Positions 25,291 through 34,823 are shown, counted from the first letter of the stretch. The stretch: 64,000 nucleotides of DNA from CAYOZL01 sp964408435 (GCA_964408435.1 CAYOZL010000001.1:1-64000), one strand, 5' to 3'. The notes: generated by a model not told the origin, from the sequence alone. Made by a program: numbers and translations.

Positions 25291-26572
25291 TAACTTTCTT
25301 TCCTTTATTCGCTATTTCTTGATCTAACTTTTCAGTATTAATTTTTTTATTATTCCCTGGTAAAATATTACTGGGTAAAATTTTTAACTCTGGCTTAGAG
25401 AAAATACCCCAAACATCTACATATGGCTTCTTTAATTTTAAATCTTTATATTCCTTGTGTGGCGTGCCTAAAATAACGCAATCACTACTATCTAGAACAT
25501 CTTGTAATTCATCAGAGCCTTCTAAGTATGGGTCGTGCCATAATACCGTTGCACCTTTAAATTCTAAGCCTTTTTTTAATTTAAAACTTAAGGACTCTCT
25601 AATATCATCGTTTTGTGGTTTAAAAGTCATACCCAAAATTCCAATTTTCTTACCCCACAAATCTCCTTTAAACATATCTATAACTTTACTTACTGCAAAA
25701 GTTGCAAGACCTTCATTTGCAAGCATTGCGGAATGCCCCATCATGAACTGATGATCAAAAAAACTAGCTAACTGCATGGTGTCTTTAAACAAACAAGGCC
25801 CAGCGGCAAAACCAGGGGCTTTGTAACCATTTGCTCTTGGATATTTATATTTGATCGCTTCATATATCTTGAAAAAATCTACGCCATTACTCTCTGCAAT
25901 TACATAAAATTGGTTTGCTATTGCAAATTCTAAATATCTCCAAGAATTTGCCATCAGTTTTGTCATCTCCGCTTCTATTGGAGAAAGTCTTATTATCTCA
26001 GGAGCTAAATGGGCAAAGATTTCATAAGCTGCATCAAAAGACTCTTGCTCAAATGCAGAAACAATTTGAGGCAAAGCATCTATCTCATCTAAAGCATAAC
26101 CTTGAGCTACTCTTTCAGGACAAAAAGCTAGTTTTAAATTTTGCTGGCTAGATTTAATTCTATTGTATAAATGCTCCATTGTTCCAGGAAACAAAGTTGA
26201 GCGCATAATTATTAATGCATCAGGTTTTAAATATTCAGCGTATAAATCAAATATTTTTAAAACATCAGAAATCTTAGGATTTAAATGTTCATCAACTGGA
26301 GTTCCAATTACAAAGACTACAACATCTGATTCCTTGCACACACTTGCATCACTAGTTGCAACTAAACCCTTTTTTAAAGCATTTTGTAATTGCTTATCAC
26401 CACCATTTTCTAAAAAGGGAAATTTTCCGGAATTAACGATATCAACTGCTTTTTTATCAATATCAATTAAAGTTGTCTCAGCACCGGCTAATGCAAACTT
26501 CACGCCTAGTGGTAATCCAACATGTCCACAACCACCGATTATTGATATTTTCTTATTTAAACTACTATTCAT
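25283..26572 (-). CDS. UDP/GDP-sugar 6-dehydrogenase (UDP-N-acetyl-mannosamine dehydrogenase type)
   Basis: The 429-residue NAD-dependent enzyme oxidises C6 of a nucleotide sugar to the acid. Its N-terminal Rossmann domain has GGCGHVGLPLGVKFA, then the TLIDIDKKAVD acid. The central domain has FCPERVAQGYAL, and the catalytic cysteine is in AAGPCLFKDTMQLA. The C-terminal part holds GILGMTFKPQNDDIRES, the UDP-binding domain. The layout fits WecC/UDP-GlcDH-like enzymes. It supplies uronic acid building blocks to the neighbouring glycosyltransferases. It starts two bases after the methyltransferase stop and overlaps the epimerase by 8 bases. Confidence 0.9.
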   Translation of the reverse strand: MNSSLNKKISIIGGCGHVGLPLGVKFALAGAETTLIDIDKKAVDIVNSGKFPFLENGGDKQLQNALKKGLVATSDASVCKESDVVVFVIGTPVDEHLNPKISDVLKIFDLYAEYLKPDALIIMRSTLFPGTMEHLYNRIKSSQQNLKLAFCPERVAQGYALDEIDALPQIVSAFEQESFDAAYEIFAHLAPEIIRLSPIEAEMTKLMANSWRYLEFAIANQFYVIAESNGVDFFKIYEAIKYKYPRANGYKAPGFAAGPCLFKDTMQLASFFDHQFMMGHSAMLANEGLATFAVSKVIDMFKGDLWGKKIGILGMTFKPQNDDIRESLSFKLKKGLEFKGATVLWHDPYLEGSDELQDVLDSSDCVILGTPHKEYKDLKLKKPYVDVWGIFSKPELKILPSNILPGNNKKINTEKLDQEIANKGKKVNE

Positions 26573-26574
26573 AC

Positions 26575-27309
26575 CTACACCTTACTTGCTACTACAAAAG
26601 TTTGAGCGCCAAAAAACTTCCATAAAATAGGAAATTTTAAATAATTTTTTGCCAACTTCTCTGGATCTAGAAAACCTGCAATCGCTCCTACTTTTGATTT
26701 AGAAGTATAAGGCAAGAAACGAGGAATTAGCTTATCTACCTTATAGCCACTAACCTCAAGAGCTTCAACTAGGCTATGCTCAGTTATAGCAATATGATGA
26801 TCGACATAATCCCAATAAGCACTTCCAACATATCGAATATTAGGTTGCAGTATTAAAAGCTTACCATCTTCTTTTAAAAGTTTTTTTGCATCCTCTATAA
26901 CTTCTAGAAGAATCTTCTTTGAAGGCAGATGCTCTAAAAAATTACTCATAAAAACTATATCTGCAGACTTAGAGAGTTTCTTTGTTACATCTGAGATTAA
27001 GCATTTATGAACTTCAACTCCAATATCTTCTAATTCAAGAACATGTTCACTCAAATCAACTGCTATTTTTCTTTTAGCCGAAATATTTTTTAAAAATAAA
27101 CTATCCCCTGCCCCAATATCTATTACAGTAGAATCTTTTGAAATATACTTAGAGAAAAAATCTTCACAAAGCACTTTCCATGTAGCTTCCCTAGTAGCTT
27201 GTTCTTTTTCAGAGAATCGTTGAGTGTAAATCTTATTCTCTTTACCAACCCCTTCACTGGTATTAGCTTTTTTAGCTAAGTCTTTATCTTTTTTAAGGCT
27301 AACTGACAT
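26575..27309 (-). CDS. SAM-dependent methyltransferase
   Basis: The 244-residue class I methyltransferase has STVIDIGAGDSLFLKN as motif I, IAVDLSEHV as the acidic loop, and DIVFMSNFLEHL and ILQPNIRYVGSAYWDY later. The C-terminus includes VDHHIAITEHSLVEALEVSGY, a pattern of Methyltransf_23-type enzymes found in glycan clusters. It overlaps the upstream glycosyltransferase gene by 11 bases, part of the five-gene operon. Substrate unknown; a sugar or lipid-linked intermediate is plausible. Confidence 0.83.
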   Translation of the reverse strand: MSVSLKKDKDLAKKANTSEGVGKENKIYTQRFSEKEQATREATWKVLCEDFFSKYISKDSTVIDIGAGDSLFLKNISAKRKIAVDLSEHVLELEDIGVEVHKCLISDVTKKLSKSADIVFMSNFLEHLPSKKILLEVIEDAKKLLKEDGKLLILQPNIRYVGSAYWDYVDHHIAITEHSLVEALEVSGYKVDKLIPRFLPYTSKSKVGAIAGFLDPEKLAKNYLKFPILWKFFGAQTFVVASKV

Positions 27310-29077
27310 AAGACTTCACTCTTTGTATTAATACAGGAATTCTCCAACGAAGCGCATTTACTAACCTATGATACTGCCCCGTCCTAATCATATTAATTCC
27401 TCTATTAAACATAGTTAAATATTTTTGATACTTATTAGACCCAGCAACAAAGCTAACTGCAATTGAATCTGCATGAGTTTTATTCCCCATAACATCTTTT
27501 GCTTCTAAATTAACTTTGTTTTTTATAAAAGGGAATTTTGCAACTTGAAGACCTCTTAAATAAACTTCTTCATTAGAATCTGAATTAGATAAGAGCTTAA
27601 CCTCTAAACTAAGTTTATCTCCTCCTTTAGGAAGTTTATAAAATGGTAGTTCAATTTCTAATCTAGAATCTTCCTTTGTTAAATTAAAAGTCTTTTTCAC
27701 AAAACCTTTAACGTTGAGTTCTACTTTTGCCTTAGCACTTGAAACACTAATAGGAAGTTCAATTTTATCAACTTGTTCTGCAGGAATTAAAAACTGTTGT
27801 TCTATAGAGGAGTTATTACTGTTTAAAACAACATCTACAAATTTACCACTAGGTTGAAGATAAGAAGCTCTAGTAACAATAGGGCTTTTCATCGGCTTTA
27901 ATTCTTTTTGCATTCTAGGCTTATTAATAAAATCCAATAAAGGAGTTATAGTTTTATCCCAGGTAAATTTAGTTCTAATTAGATTTTGCGCGTTTACAGA
28001 TTTTTGTACGACCTTTTTAGGGTCATTAAAAATTTCTTCTATAGCTGCTGCTATTTCTTGTTTTGACTCTGGATTAACAGCCCAACCTGCATCAAACTCT
28101 TTTATATGCTCACTGATTTCAGAGAAGTCATTATACAATACCGGCATACCACACCATAGATACTCAATTGTTCTAGTAGTAAAGGCTAACTCTCTTTCTA
28201 AGTTATATTTCATAACTTCTACTGCTACGTTTGCTTTAGCATAAATCTTTAAAAGATCTTCTCTAGCAATATAGCCATTTACTTTAATTCGTTCTGAACT
28301 ATCAGCTAAGCTCTTAACTTGTGAATAAATTTCTCTAATTTTTCTTTCTTCCTCAGATAAATTTTGAGTTTCATGAGGGGTTCCAAAAATTTCTATTCTA
28401 CCTGAATTTCTCTTTTTGATTTCCTCACAAATTGAAAAAATAGCAGTAGATTGATCTTGCCATGGGAACCAACCTCCCCCACTGACAAATAAAGGGTCAA
28501 AATTAACTGATTGAGCTATGTCAAACTCAGCACTACTATGCTTTGGAATCTCAGGAGAAAGAGAAACAGGAATGTAGCGAATAAAATGTTCATCAACTGG
28601 AATTCTTCCAGCCTGAACTAACCAACCATAAAAGTAGTTTCTTTGTTTTCTTCCTGCAGTTAACAAACAATCAGCTTTTGCTAAAACTTCTACTTTTTTA
28701 TCTGTATCAACTGCTTCGTTCCACATGCTTGTTTCAATAAATCTTGAGCCATGTAAATCAATTATTAATGGGCAGTCTGGTTTTTTACTCAAACCATAAT
28801 GGTCCCAATTAGAAGCAAATATTACAGCATCTGCATTAGCTTTTTTAAGAAGCTCTTCTTGTGTATGCCAGTTCCATAACCATTCTTTTTGTTCTTCAGA
28901 AATTTGGTCGAAATATTTTTCTACTAAATAAGTAAAAGCTGGCATGGAGGCAATAACCTCAATACCTTGAGATTTCAAACCATTATATATCTGCCAACAT
29001 CTTAAGCCTCCACCACTAGTAGGAAGCCCCTTAAAAGGCATTAAGTCATTGCAAAATAATAATACTTTTTTACTCAT
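27299..29077 (-). CDS. GT4-family glycosyltransferase with C-terminal beta-rich domain
   Basis: The 592-residue protein is a GT-B enzyme. Its N-terminus VLLFCNDLMPFKGLPTSGGGLR is the acceptor side. The donor side includes IKVNGYIAREDLLKIYAKANVAVEVM and FTTRTIEYLWCGMPVLYND. Residues about 395-500 are a beta-rich extension (VDVVLNSNNSSIEQQFLIPA, KVELNVKGFVKKTFNL) that normal GT4 enzymes lack, and may be a carbohydrate-binding module. It is the first gene of the operon, with an ATG at 29077. The paralogue at 34893 has the same plan, including the LPTSG motif. Confidence 0.85.
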   Translation of the reverse strand: MSKKVLLFCNDLMPFKGLPTSGGGLRCWQIYNGLKSQGIEVIASMPAFTYLVEKYFDQISEEQKEWLWNWHTQEELLKKANADAVIFASNWDHYGLSKKPDCPLIIDLHGSRFIETSMWNEAVDTDKKVEVLAKADCLLTAGRKQRNYFYGWLVQAGRIPVDEHFIRYIPVSLSPEIPKHSSAEFDIAQSVNFDPLFVSGGGWFPWQDQSTAIFSICEEIKKRNSGRIEIFGTPHETQNLSEEERKIREIYSQVKSLADSSERIKVNGYIAREDLLKIYAKANVAVEVMKYNLERELAFTTRTIEYLWCGMPVLYNDFSEISEHIKEFDAGWAVNPESKQEIAAAIEEIFNDPKKVVQKSVNAQNLIRTKFTWDKTITPLLDFINKPRMQKELKPMKSPIVTRASYLQPSGKFVDVVLNSNNSSIEQQFLIPAEQVDKIELPISVSSAKAKVELNVKGFVKKTFNLTKEDSRLEIELPFYKLPKGGDKLSLEVKLLSNSDSNEEVYLRGLQVAKFPFIKNKVNLEAKDVMGNKTHADSIAVSFVAGSNKYQKYLTMFNRGINMIRTGQYHRLVNALRWRIPVLIQRVKSYVS

Positions 29078-29293
29078 GATTGCTCTTTAGACAACTGTAT
29101 ATGATTTGAACCATAGACTGAGTGGCATAATAGCTGAATTACTCAAAAAACCAACTAATTTATACCTTATAGCGTGGTCAAGATTCCTTATAGATTGACA
29201 GTCTCTCTTGCTAAGCTCTAAGTTCTTAATAGGCTTATTGTTTTTTTAAAAAAAACCATAGTCTGACTTAGTTTAATTCTCTATATTTTGCTC

Positions 29294-30058
29294 ATGCAAA
29301 AAACATCTTTAGTCTTATCTGGTGGCGGAGCCTTAGGGGCTGCTCATATTGGAGCAGTTAGAGCAATTCAGACTAAATTTGAAATAGATTATATAATGGG
29401 CACCTCCGCTGGGGCGATAATGGCAGCTGCTCTTGCTTGCGGAAAAACACCTGATGAAATTTCTACTTATCTAAAAGACAAAAAACTCCTTTCTCTTGCT
29501 TTTGATTTTTCTTTTAAAGGTAGCGGAATTATTAGAGGCAAAAAGATACTCGGCATGCTTGAAAAGATATATGAAGAAAAAACATTTGAAGACTTAAATC
29601 TAGATTTAAGAATTTGCGCTACTAACTTTAATACTGGCAAATTAGCAATAATTAAATCAGGCTCAATTTCTAAAGCAGTAAGAGCTTCCTTGGCTGTTCC
29701 TGGAATTTTTGAGCCAATGTGGATTGATGGTGAACCATTAATTGATGGAGGCCTAGTATCAAATTTCCCTATTTACCCTACTACATTAGAATACAAAGGT
29801 GATAGCATTTTAGCGATAGATGCCTGCACTGCTCTTAGTGAAAAATATAAAGAAAATGCTTTTAAGCTCTTCTCTATAAAAAATACTATTGAAAGAACCT
29901 TAAAAATAATATTCTTAAATCAAAAAGATTACCAAGTAGAAGATAAAAGACTTAAAATCATTAAGCCTGCATTAGAAAAATATCATGGCTTTGACATTCT
30001 TAAATTAAAAAAGATTGAGCGAATTGGTTACGAAGACACATTAAAAGCATTAACGTAA
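29294..30058 (+). CDS. Patatin-like phospholipase
   Basis: The product is a serine-aspartate lipid acyl hydrolase (RssA-type), likely acting on membrane phospholipids from the cytoplasmic side. The anion-hole loop is LVLSGGGALGAAHIGAV, the nucleophile elbow is GTSAGAIMAA (GxSxG), and the catalytic aspartate is in DGGLVSNFP. The length of about 254 residues is usual. I place the start at ATG 29294, giving MQKTSLVLSGGG; the frame begins two codons earlier with TTG. It is convergent with phosphoglycerate kinase, 15 bases apart, with no clear terminator. Confidence 0.9.
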   Translation: MQKTSLVLSGGGALGAAHIGAVRAIQTKFEIDYIMGTSAGAIMAAALACGKTPDEISTYLKDKKLLSLAFDFSFKGSGIIRGKKILGMLEKIYEEKTFEDLNLDLRICATNFNTGKLAIIKSGSISKAVRASLAVPGIFEPMWIDGEPLIDGGLVSNFPIYPTTLEYKGDSILAIDACTALSEKYKENAFKLFSIKNTIERTLKIIFLNQKDYQVEDKRLKIIKPALEKYHGFDILKLKKIERIGYEDTLKALT

Positions 30059-30073
30059 TGCTAACAATAAAAA

Positions 30074-31276
30074 CTACGAGAGCGCTCTAACCCCAGCAAG
30101 TTCCTGCCAACCCAAAGCTAAGGCTTCCATAGTTGCCCCACCTGCAGTGATCATAACTAGATTATCACTCTTACTACTAAATTTATCTGCACTACCTGTT
30201 GCATCCCCTCCACCAAAAACTATTGTTTTTCCACTCTTTTCTAAAATATCAATTAAATATTTTGAGCCTTTATTGTGCAATTCACTTTCCCAAATTCCAG
30301 GTGTTCCGTTTACAAAAACAGTATCAGATTTATTAACCTGCTCTAAAACTTTATCTAGATATTCTACAGCTACATCAGGTGTAAAGAATTCTTCAGAAAT
30401 CCCTTCACTAAGTTTTTTAGTTTCATCACTTTTCTCATCTAAGGATTTACTTAGACAAAAAATATCAGACACTAATAAACTAGAATCATCAAAACCCTTT
30501 CTTTTTTCAATGATTTGCTTGGCTATCCCAATCTCTTCATCTGCAGGTTTATATTTCCCAACTGTGTCTACCCCGCTAGCAAAATGAAAAGCTATAGCCG
30601 GTAGACCTAAAACACAAAAACTTTCTACTTTCTCGGCTAAACCTAGCATTGCCTCAGCTTTATCCGCCATTTTTGAACCACCAAAAATAGCCATAGTTTT
30701 AGCACCTGGTTTTAAAATCCCCTCTACAGAATCTATAAATTCCATTACTGTAGGCCCTGCAATACTTTCACCGTTTTGTATCATTTCATACACAGATACA
30801 TCTTTATCTCTGTGTAGAGTCGCTGCAGCATCTAGCACAGCTAGCTCACAACCTTTCCTTAACTCTTTTGCTCTTATGTTTCTTATCTCAGAATCCTTGC
30901 TTTTTTCTTCTTCGCTGTAACGCAGATTTTCTAGTAACAAAATTTGCCCAGGCTTTAACTCAGATTGAAGACGCTCTCTTTTTTCCCCTACATCAGGAGA
31001 TAAGATAATTTCTCTTTTTGTTAGCTCACTTAAAGCTTTTAAAATATTTTTCGAACTAAGCTGCTCTCTATTCTCAGCATTAGGCCTCCCTAAATGTCCA
31101 CAAAGAACAACATTTTTTGCGGACTTACTAAAAACTTCATTTACTGTTCTAGCTGTAAGCTTTAACCTTAAATAGTTTTTAATTTCTCCTGTCTTATCAT
31201 TTAAAGCATCTAGGTCTGCTCTGATTATAACAGTTTTATTTTCAAGATTTGTATTTTTAAGAGTTTTTAAATTCAT
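30074..31276 (-). CDS. pgk: Phosphoglycerate kinase, divergent
   Basis: Pgk transfers phosphate between 1,3-bisphosphoglycerate and ADP in glycolysis. The 400-residue length and two-domain order fit. Seen: HLGRP, LLLENLRY, DAAATLHRDKD, GGSKMADKAEAM (catalytic-site lysine), NGTPGIWE and FGGGDATGSA. It departs from the usual sequence: the N-terminal RVDxNVP is RADLDALND, the DAFGTAHRAHAS stretch is shortened, and the terminal STGGGAS is TAGGATM. The arginine in NYLRLKL aligns with the catalytic one. A true Pgk of a deep branch or a neofunctionalised paralogue are both possible. Confidence 0.88.
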   Translation of the reverse strand: MNLKTLKNTNLENKTVIIRADLDALNDKTGEIKNYLRLKLTARTVNEVFSKSAKNVVLCGHLGRPNAENREQLSSKNILKALSELTKREIILSPDVGEKRERLQSELKPGQILLLENLRYSEEEKSKDSEIRNIRAKELRKGCELAVLDAAATLHRDKDVSVYEMIQNGESIAGPTVMEFIDSVEGILKPGAKTMAIFGGSKMADKAEAMLGLAEKVESFCVLGLPAIAFHFASGVDTVGKYKPADEEIGIAKQIIEKRKGFDDSSLLVSDIFCLSKSLDEKSDETKKLSEGISEEFFTPDVAVEYLDKVLEQVNKSDTVFVNGTPGIWESELHNKGSKYLIDILEKSGKTIVFGGGDATGSADKFSSKSDNLVMITAGGATMEALALGWQELAGVRALS

Positions 31277-31380
31277 ATTTTAATTTACCGATATCCCCAA
31301 TATCCTCAAGATAAAGAAGGGATATCAACAAATTTAATTTAAGGCAATTGCCGAGCGCAGCGGAAAACAAAATATAGTTT

Positions 31381-31440
31381 ACTCAGTTTGATTTTTAGTA
31401 AAATAAGGCTTTAGCCTCAACACTGAAAATTAAACTGAGT
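31381..31440 (-). terminator. Long inverted repeat, terminator-like, after the M48 protease gene
   Basis: ACTCAGTTTGATTTT (31381-31395) faces AAAATTAAACTGAGT (31426-31440) with one G-T pair. Inside is a small AGGCTTTAGCCT hairpin. It begins 8 bases past the protease stop on the minus strand. The next stretch (AAACTATATTTTGTTTT) is T-rich. Confidence 0.55.
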
Positions 31441-31448
31441 CAATTATA

Positions 31449-32747
31449 TTACCTAATTTTTCTAATAAAAGGCTCGTCATTTACAACAGATGCATCCATA
31501 ACTCGTTTCTTTGCAGCGTTAGCATCTCTTCTTAGGTTGTATGGTCCAACTAAAATTCTCTTATAATTTACTCCATTTACCAATGCATTTTGTTGCATAG
31601 TTTTAAAGCCAAGGTTTGTTAACTTTGCTTGTAAATCTAATGCAGCTGAACTTGTAGTTTCTGCAGCAACTTGGACATAATAAACTCTTTTAGAGCTAGC
31701 TTTTCTAACAGGCGCTGTTTCTCTTACCGCCGAAACCTCTTTAGAGTAAGTAGATTCAGTTGAATAAACTGGACTTGATGTACTAGCAACAGAAGAAGTA
31801 GTTGTTGTAGCTGCTGAAGAAACAGGCACTGAAGAAAGCTCTTTAGCACTTTTCGTCTTAGCCATTTTATCTGTTGTTCCTGACGTGCTTACAACTTGAC
31901 CACCTTGCTCATTGATTATTTTAGCTAAATGCTCCGCTCTTTTCTTAGAAGCAGGGTGAGAAGATAATATTTGGCTTATCATTCCAGCCTCTCCTTCATT
32001 TGCAGATAATTTATTAAATGCTCTTATTGCACCTTGAGGGTTATAGCCTTTTTGCATTAAAAATTTAACAGAATACTCATCAGATGCAGTTTCTTGAGAT
32101 TGAGAAAATTGGCTATTAATTACTTTTTCAAAAAGCCCACCTAGCATATCTGAATCAGCTAAGATACCTGCCGTTCCTGCTGTGCTAGAGACTCCTTTTC
32201 TAATTCCAGAGCTAGCTCTTGCTAGTTTAATTCTTTTTGCTGAATGCCCTAGCTTCACATGCCCAATTTCATGACCTATTACAGCTAATAGTTCTTCATC
32301 ATCAAGTAAGTCCATTAAGCCGCTATAAACTCTTACTGTTCCATCAGCTAAAGCAAAAGCATTTAACTGCTTTGATAAATAAACTTTATAGTTAAGCTTA
32401 AGGCCATCTTCATTTCTATGATTTTTAGTTAAATTAGCAAGTCTCTTACCATACTTGCTTCCACTAGGCGCCACTCTATTTTTGCGATCTGAATGACCTG
32501 CATAAGCTAAAGACATTTCCTTAACTTCTTTATCACTTAAAGTAGCAGCTTTTGCTAAATCTTTTGCTCCATCTATTGCTTGACGAATATCTAAATTGCC
32601 AGATGTTTTTGTGTTAATACTCTCTAATCCACTAATCTTATTTAACCCAGGTATATCTTTCATGTTAGAAAACTCTTTTAAAGTTGCACATGAACTAAGT
32701 AAAATTAATAAACTAAACTTAACTACTAAAATTAATATATTTTTCAT
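31449..32747 (-). CDS. M48-family metalloprotease fused to a SPOR domain, lipoprotein
   Basis: The 432-residue periplasmic protein has a lipoprotein signal (residues 1-20, cysteine after LLSS), then an M48/YcaL-LoiP-like protease. The zinc-binding HEIGHVKLGH, the third-ligand region SQSQETASDEYSVKFLMQKGY and the ASKKRAEHL stretch are all present, so it should be active. A serine/threonine-rich linker (295-340) leads to a SPOR domain at the end (VYYVQVAAETTS...ILVGPYNLRRDA), which binds glycan strands without stem peptides at division sites. This protease-SPOR fusion is not one I know as common. It probably acts on outer-membrane proteins near the septum. Confidence 0.86.
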   Translation of the reverse strand: MKNILILVVKFSLLILLSSCATLKEFSNMKDIPGLNKISGLESINTKTSGNLDIRQAIDGAKDLAKAATLSDKEVKEMSLAYAGHSDRKNRVAPSGSKYGKRLANLTKNHRNEDGLKLNYKVYLSKQLNAFALADGTVRVYSGLMDLLDDEELLAVIGHEIGHVKLGHSAKRIKLARASSGIRKGVSSTAGTAGILADSDMLGGLFEKVINSQFSQSQETASDEYSVKFLMQKGYNPQGAIRAFNKLSANEGEAGMISQILSSHPASKKRAEHLAKIINEQGGQVVSTSGTTDKMAKTKSAKELSSVPVSSAATTTTSSVASTSSPVYSTESTYSKEVSAVRETAPVRKASSKRVYYVQVAAETTSSAALDLQAKLTNLGFKTMQQNALVNGVNYKRILVGPYNLRRDANAAKKRVMDASVVNDEPFIRKIR

Positions 32748-32849
32748 CTTTCTACCTTAAATTTCATATCTAAATTTATAACTACTCAGATGTATGGTTC
32801 TAATAAATCGATTTCTTTTTCTTAATTAAAACTAAGCTAATAGAGCTCA

Positions 32850-33392
32850 TTAAACAGCGATAGCTATTCTCTGAGCATTCTTAGTGTCAATAATTGAAAT
32901 ATCATGCTTAATAGTTCTAAAGATTGCTCTAAGAGTGTCTGCACAGTCAACAAAAGTCATATCTTCAGGTAGGCTATCTAAAGACCTATCAACAACAACC
33001 ATATCTACTGCAGAGAACATTAGGTTAACGTTTTGGTCTAAAATGATAGATAAATCCTTTGCGTTATAATTGTGAAGGTTCTTAGAAATTAAATCTAATC
33101 TTTGCTCTAAAGCGAAAACAATTCTCTTTGCAGGAGCTAAGCTATTAATAATTCTAGCTTCTACTACGTTAAAACGCTTATACATCCAGCTATCAAAAAC
33201 TGCTAATACATCTTGAGAATCTCTTACTATACTTTCAAGCTGGTCTATCTTCTCGTTAATTTGCTTTTTAGCTTCGTTTTTTCTCTGACTTAATTTATAC
33301 CCGATAAAGCAAAGTATTATTACTGCGATACATGTTAATACTACTATTGTTAGAGCTTCAGGTGATTGTGTTATTAATGTTAATGCCTTCAT
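32850..33392 (-). CDS. Single-span membrane protein of unknown function
   Basis: The 180-residue protein has one membrane segment at about 14-33 (ALTIVVLTCIAVIILCFIGY), then a basic-acidic cytoplasmic or periplasmic helix rich in K, E and Q, and a 120-residue domain: YKRFNVVEARIINSLAPAKR, LEQRLDLISKNLHNYNAKDL, VDMVVVDRSLDSLPEDMT. No enzymatic motif is visible. It resembles small scaffold proteins only in layout. It lies between the M48 protease and a divergent promoter, and it might be co-regulated with the protease. Confidence 0.7.
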   Translation of the reverse strand: MKALTLITQSPEALTIVVLTCIAVIILCFIGYKLSQRKNEAKKQINEKIDQLESIVRDSQDVLAVFDSWMYKRFNVVEARIINSLAPAKRIVFALEQRLDLISKNLHNYNAKDLSIILDQNVNLMFSAVDMVVVDRSLDSLPEDMTFVDCADTLRAIFRTIKHDISIIDTKNAQRIAIAV

Positions 33393-33540
33393 TTTATTCT
33401 CCTTTATGTTAAATGGACGCTACACCCATTTATCACCTAATTTAAGACTTTTGTTTCATTTAATTTCACTTATATCCCATATAATTTATAACTGCTTGAT
33501 TATATTAGCTTTTAATTCTAGTAAATCAATACGATAATTC

Positions 33541-33570
33541 TTGATTTTAGATGTTTCTACATGCTATAAT
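33541..33570 (+). promoter_or_regulatory. Sigma-70-type promoter for the DUF6502 gene
   Basis: TTGATT (33541-33546) and TATAAT (33565-33570), 18 bases apart, sit 33 bases before the ATG at 33604. The -10 is consensus and the -35 matches four of six. An AAAGG ribosome site follows at 33595-33599. Confidence 0.6.
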
Positions 33571-33603
33571 CACATTAATGGTTAAAACATCCATAAAGGT
33601 TAT

Positions 33604-34398
33604 ATGTCTGTAGATTTTAAAATATGTCTTAAAAAGCTTGTTAAGCCAATAGTAAGCTTTTGCTTAAGAAGAGGTCTGTCCTACCAAGATTTCGCAGATA
33701 TCTCTAAAACTGCTTTTGTAGAGCAAGCTCAAAATGAAATAGCTAAAAAAGGTCAAAAGATTAACTCAAGCAGAATCAGTGCAATGACAGGCATTAGAAG
33801 ACCTGAGATTAAAAGGATTAAAGAAGGAAGTGAGATAATTAACACACCTAGCCTAGTTAGCAGAGTAGTAAGCCAATGGGAAAATGACTCTAATTTTAAA
33901 ACAAAGGCTGGCAAACCTAAAATACTCGGTTTTGGTAAGGATAATTCAGAATTTAACGAATTAGTTTTATCAGTAAGCACTGACTTACACCCCAGCACAG
34001 TGCTCTTTGAATTAGAAAGACTAGAGCTTATAGAAAAAAAACCTAGAGGAATTGAGCTAAAAGAAAAAAGACACATAGTAACCGATGATATCGATCTAGG
34101 ATATAAGATTCTTTCAGATGACATTTCTGATCTTACTACATCAGTAGAACAAAACTTATTTGATGCACCTAAATTAAAAAATTTACATGGAAAAACTAAT
34201 TTCGATAATATTTACCACGAGGACTTAGAAGAGATTAAACAGTGGCTACTATCAGAAGGTGCAAAACTTCATCATAAAGCTAGAAATTTTTTAGCTAATT
34301 TTGATAAAGACTTAAACCCTGATGCTTGCAAGACTCCAGGGGCCTCTGTTACTTTAACGACATTCTCAAAGATAGAAGAAAAGATAGGGGAAAAATGA
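33604..34398 (+). CDS. DUF6502-family protein, HTH-like
   Basis: The 264-residue soluble protein matches DUF6502, which occurs in proteobacteria: an N-terminal LVKPIVSFCLRRGLSYQDFADISKTAFVEQA segment and SRISAMTGIRRPEIKRI, a turn that reads as a recognition helix. The rest includes FKTKAGKPKILGF and helical segments. A DNA-binding regulator is the likely role, but a target is unknown. It has a promoter with a consensus -10 at 33541 and couples to the next gene with an ATGA overlap, so the pair is one unit. Confidence 0.8.
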   Translation: MSVDFKICLKKLVKPIVSFCLRRGLSYQDFADISKTAFVEQAQNEIAKKGQKINSSRISAMTGIRRPEIKRIKEGSEIINTPSLVSRVVSQWENDSNFKTKAGKPKILGFGKDNSEFNELVLSVSTDLHPSTVLFELERLELIEKKPRGIELKEKRHIVTDDIDLGYKILSDDISDLTTSVEQNLFDAPKLKNLHGKTNFDNIYHEDLEEIKQWLLSEGAKLHHKARNFLANFDKDLNPDACKTPGASVTLTTFSKIEEKIGEK

Positions 34399-34823
34399 AA
34401 AACATAGCGATTAAAGCCTTAATAGTTCTAATACTAACATTAACTCAAAGTTGCGCTTTTTATGGCGGAGGAACTATTGGAACGGGTCTACCACTTGGAA
34501 AAGGTAGCAACAGTGCAACAAATGTTTCCTATGTTGACTTCACAGTTAGTGTATATGACATAAATTACAACCCTGTTAGTTCTGCTCAGGTTTTTCTATC
34601 AACTTCTAGGCTTGAAGAAAATGCTATTACTAACAATGATGGATATTCTGAGTTAAATATAATTGCTGATAGCAAAGAGACTATAAGTGTTAGAGTAGTA
34701 GCAAATGGCAAGAAGTATATTAATAGCTTTAAATTAGCCACCACTGATGTTAACTCAGGTAGTGTTAATTTAATTTTAGCCCCTAACAATCAATTAAAGA
34801 TAGAAGATTTGGAATTGTTTTAA
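34395..34823 (+). CDS. Small lipoprotein with Ig-like/carboxypeptidase-regulatory-like fold
   Basis: The product of 142 residues begins MKNIAIKALIVLILTLTQSC, a lipoprotein signal with the cysteine at position 20. Then GGGTIGTGLPLGKG, then a beta-rich part (YVDFTVSVYDINYNPVSSA, VFLSTSRLEENAITNNDGYSELNI) that follows the pattern of carboxypeptidase-regulatory domains (value-change-feedback loops). The start at 34395 is preferred because its ATG overlaps the upstream stop by 4 bases and AGGGG lies 5 bases before. A longer frame from 34326 has no such support. It may be secreted to the periplasm. Confidence 0.72.
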   Translation: MKNIAIKALIVLILTLTQSCAFYGGGTIGTGLPLGKGSNSATNVSYVDFTVSVYDINYNPVSSAQVFLSTSRLEENAITNNDGYSELNIIADSKETISVRVVANGKKYINSFKLATTDVNSGSVNLILAPNNQLKIEDLELF

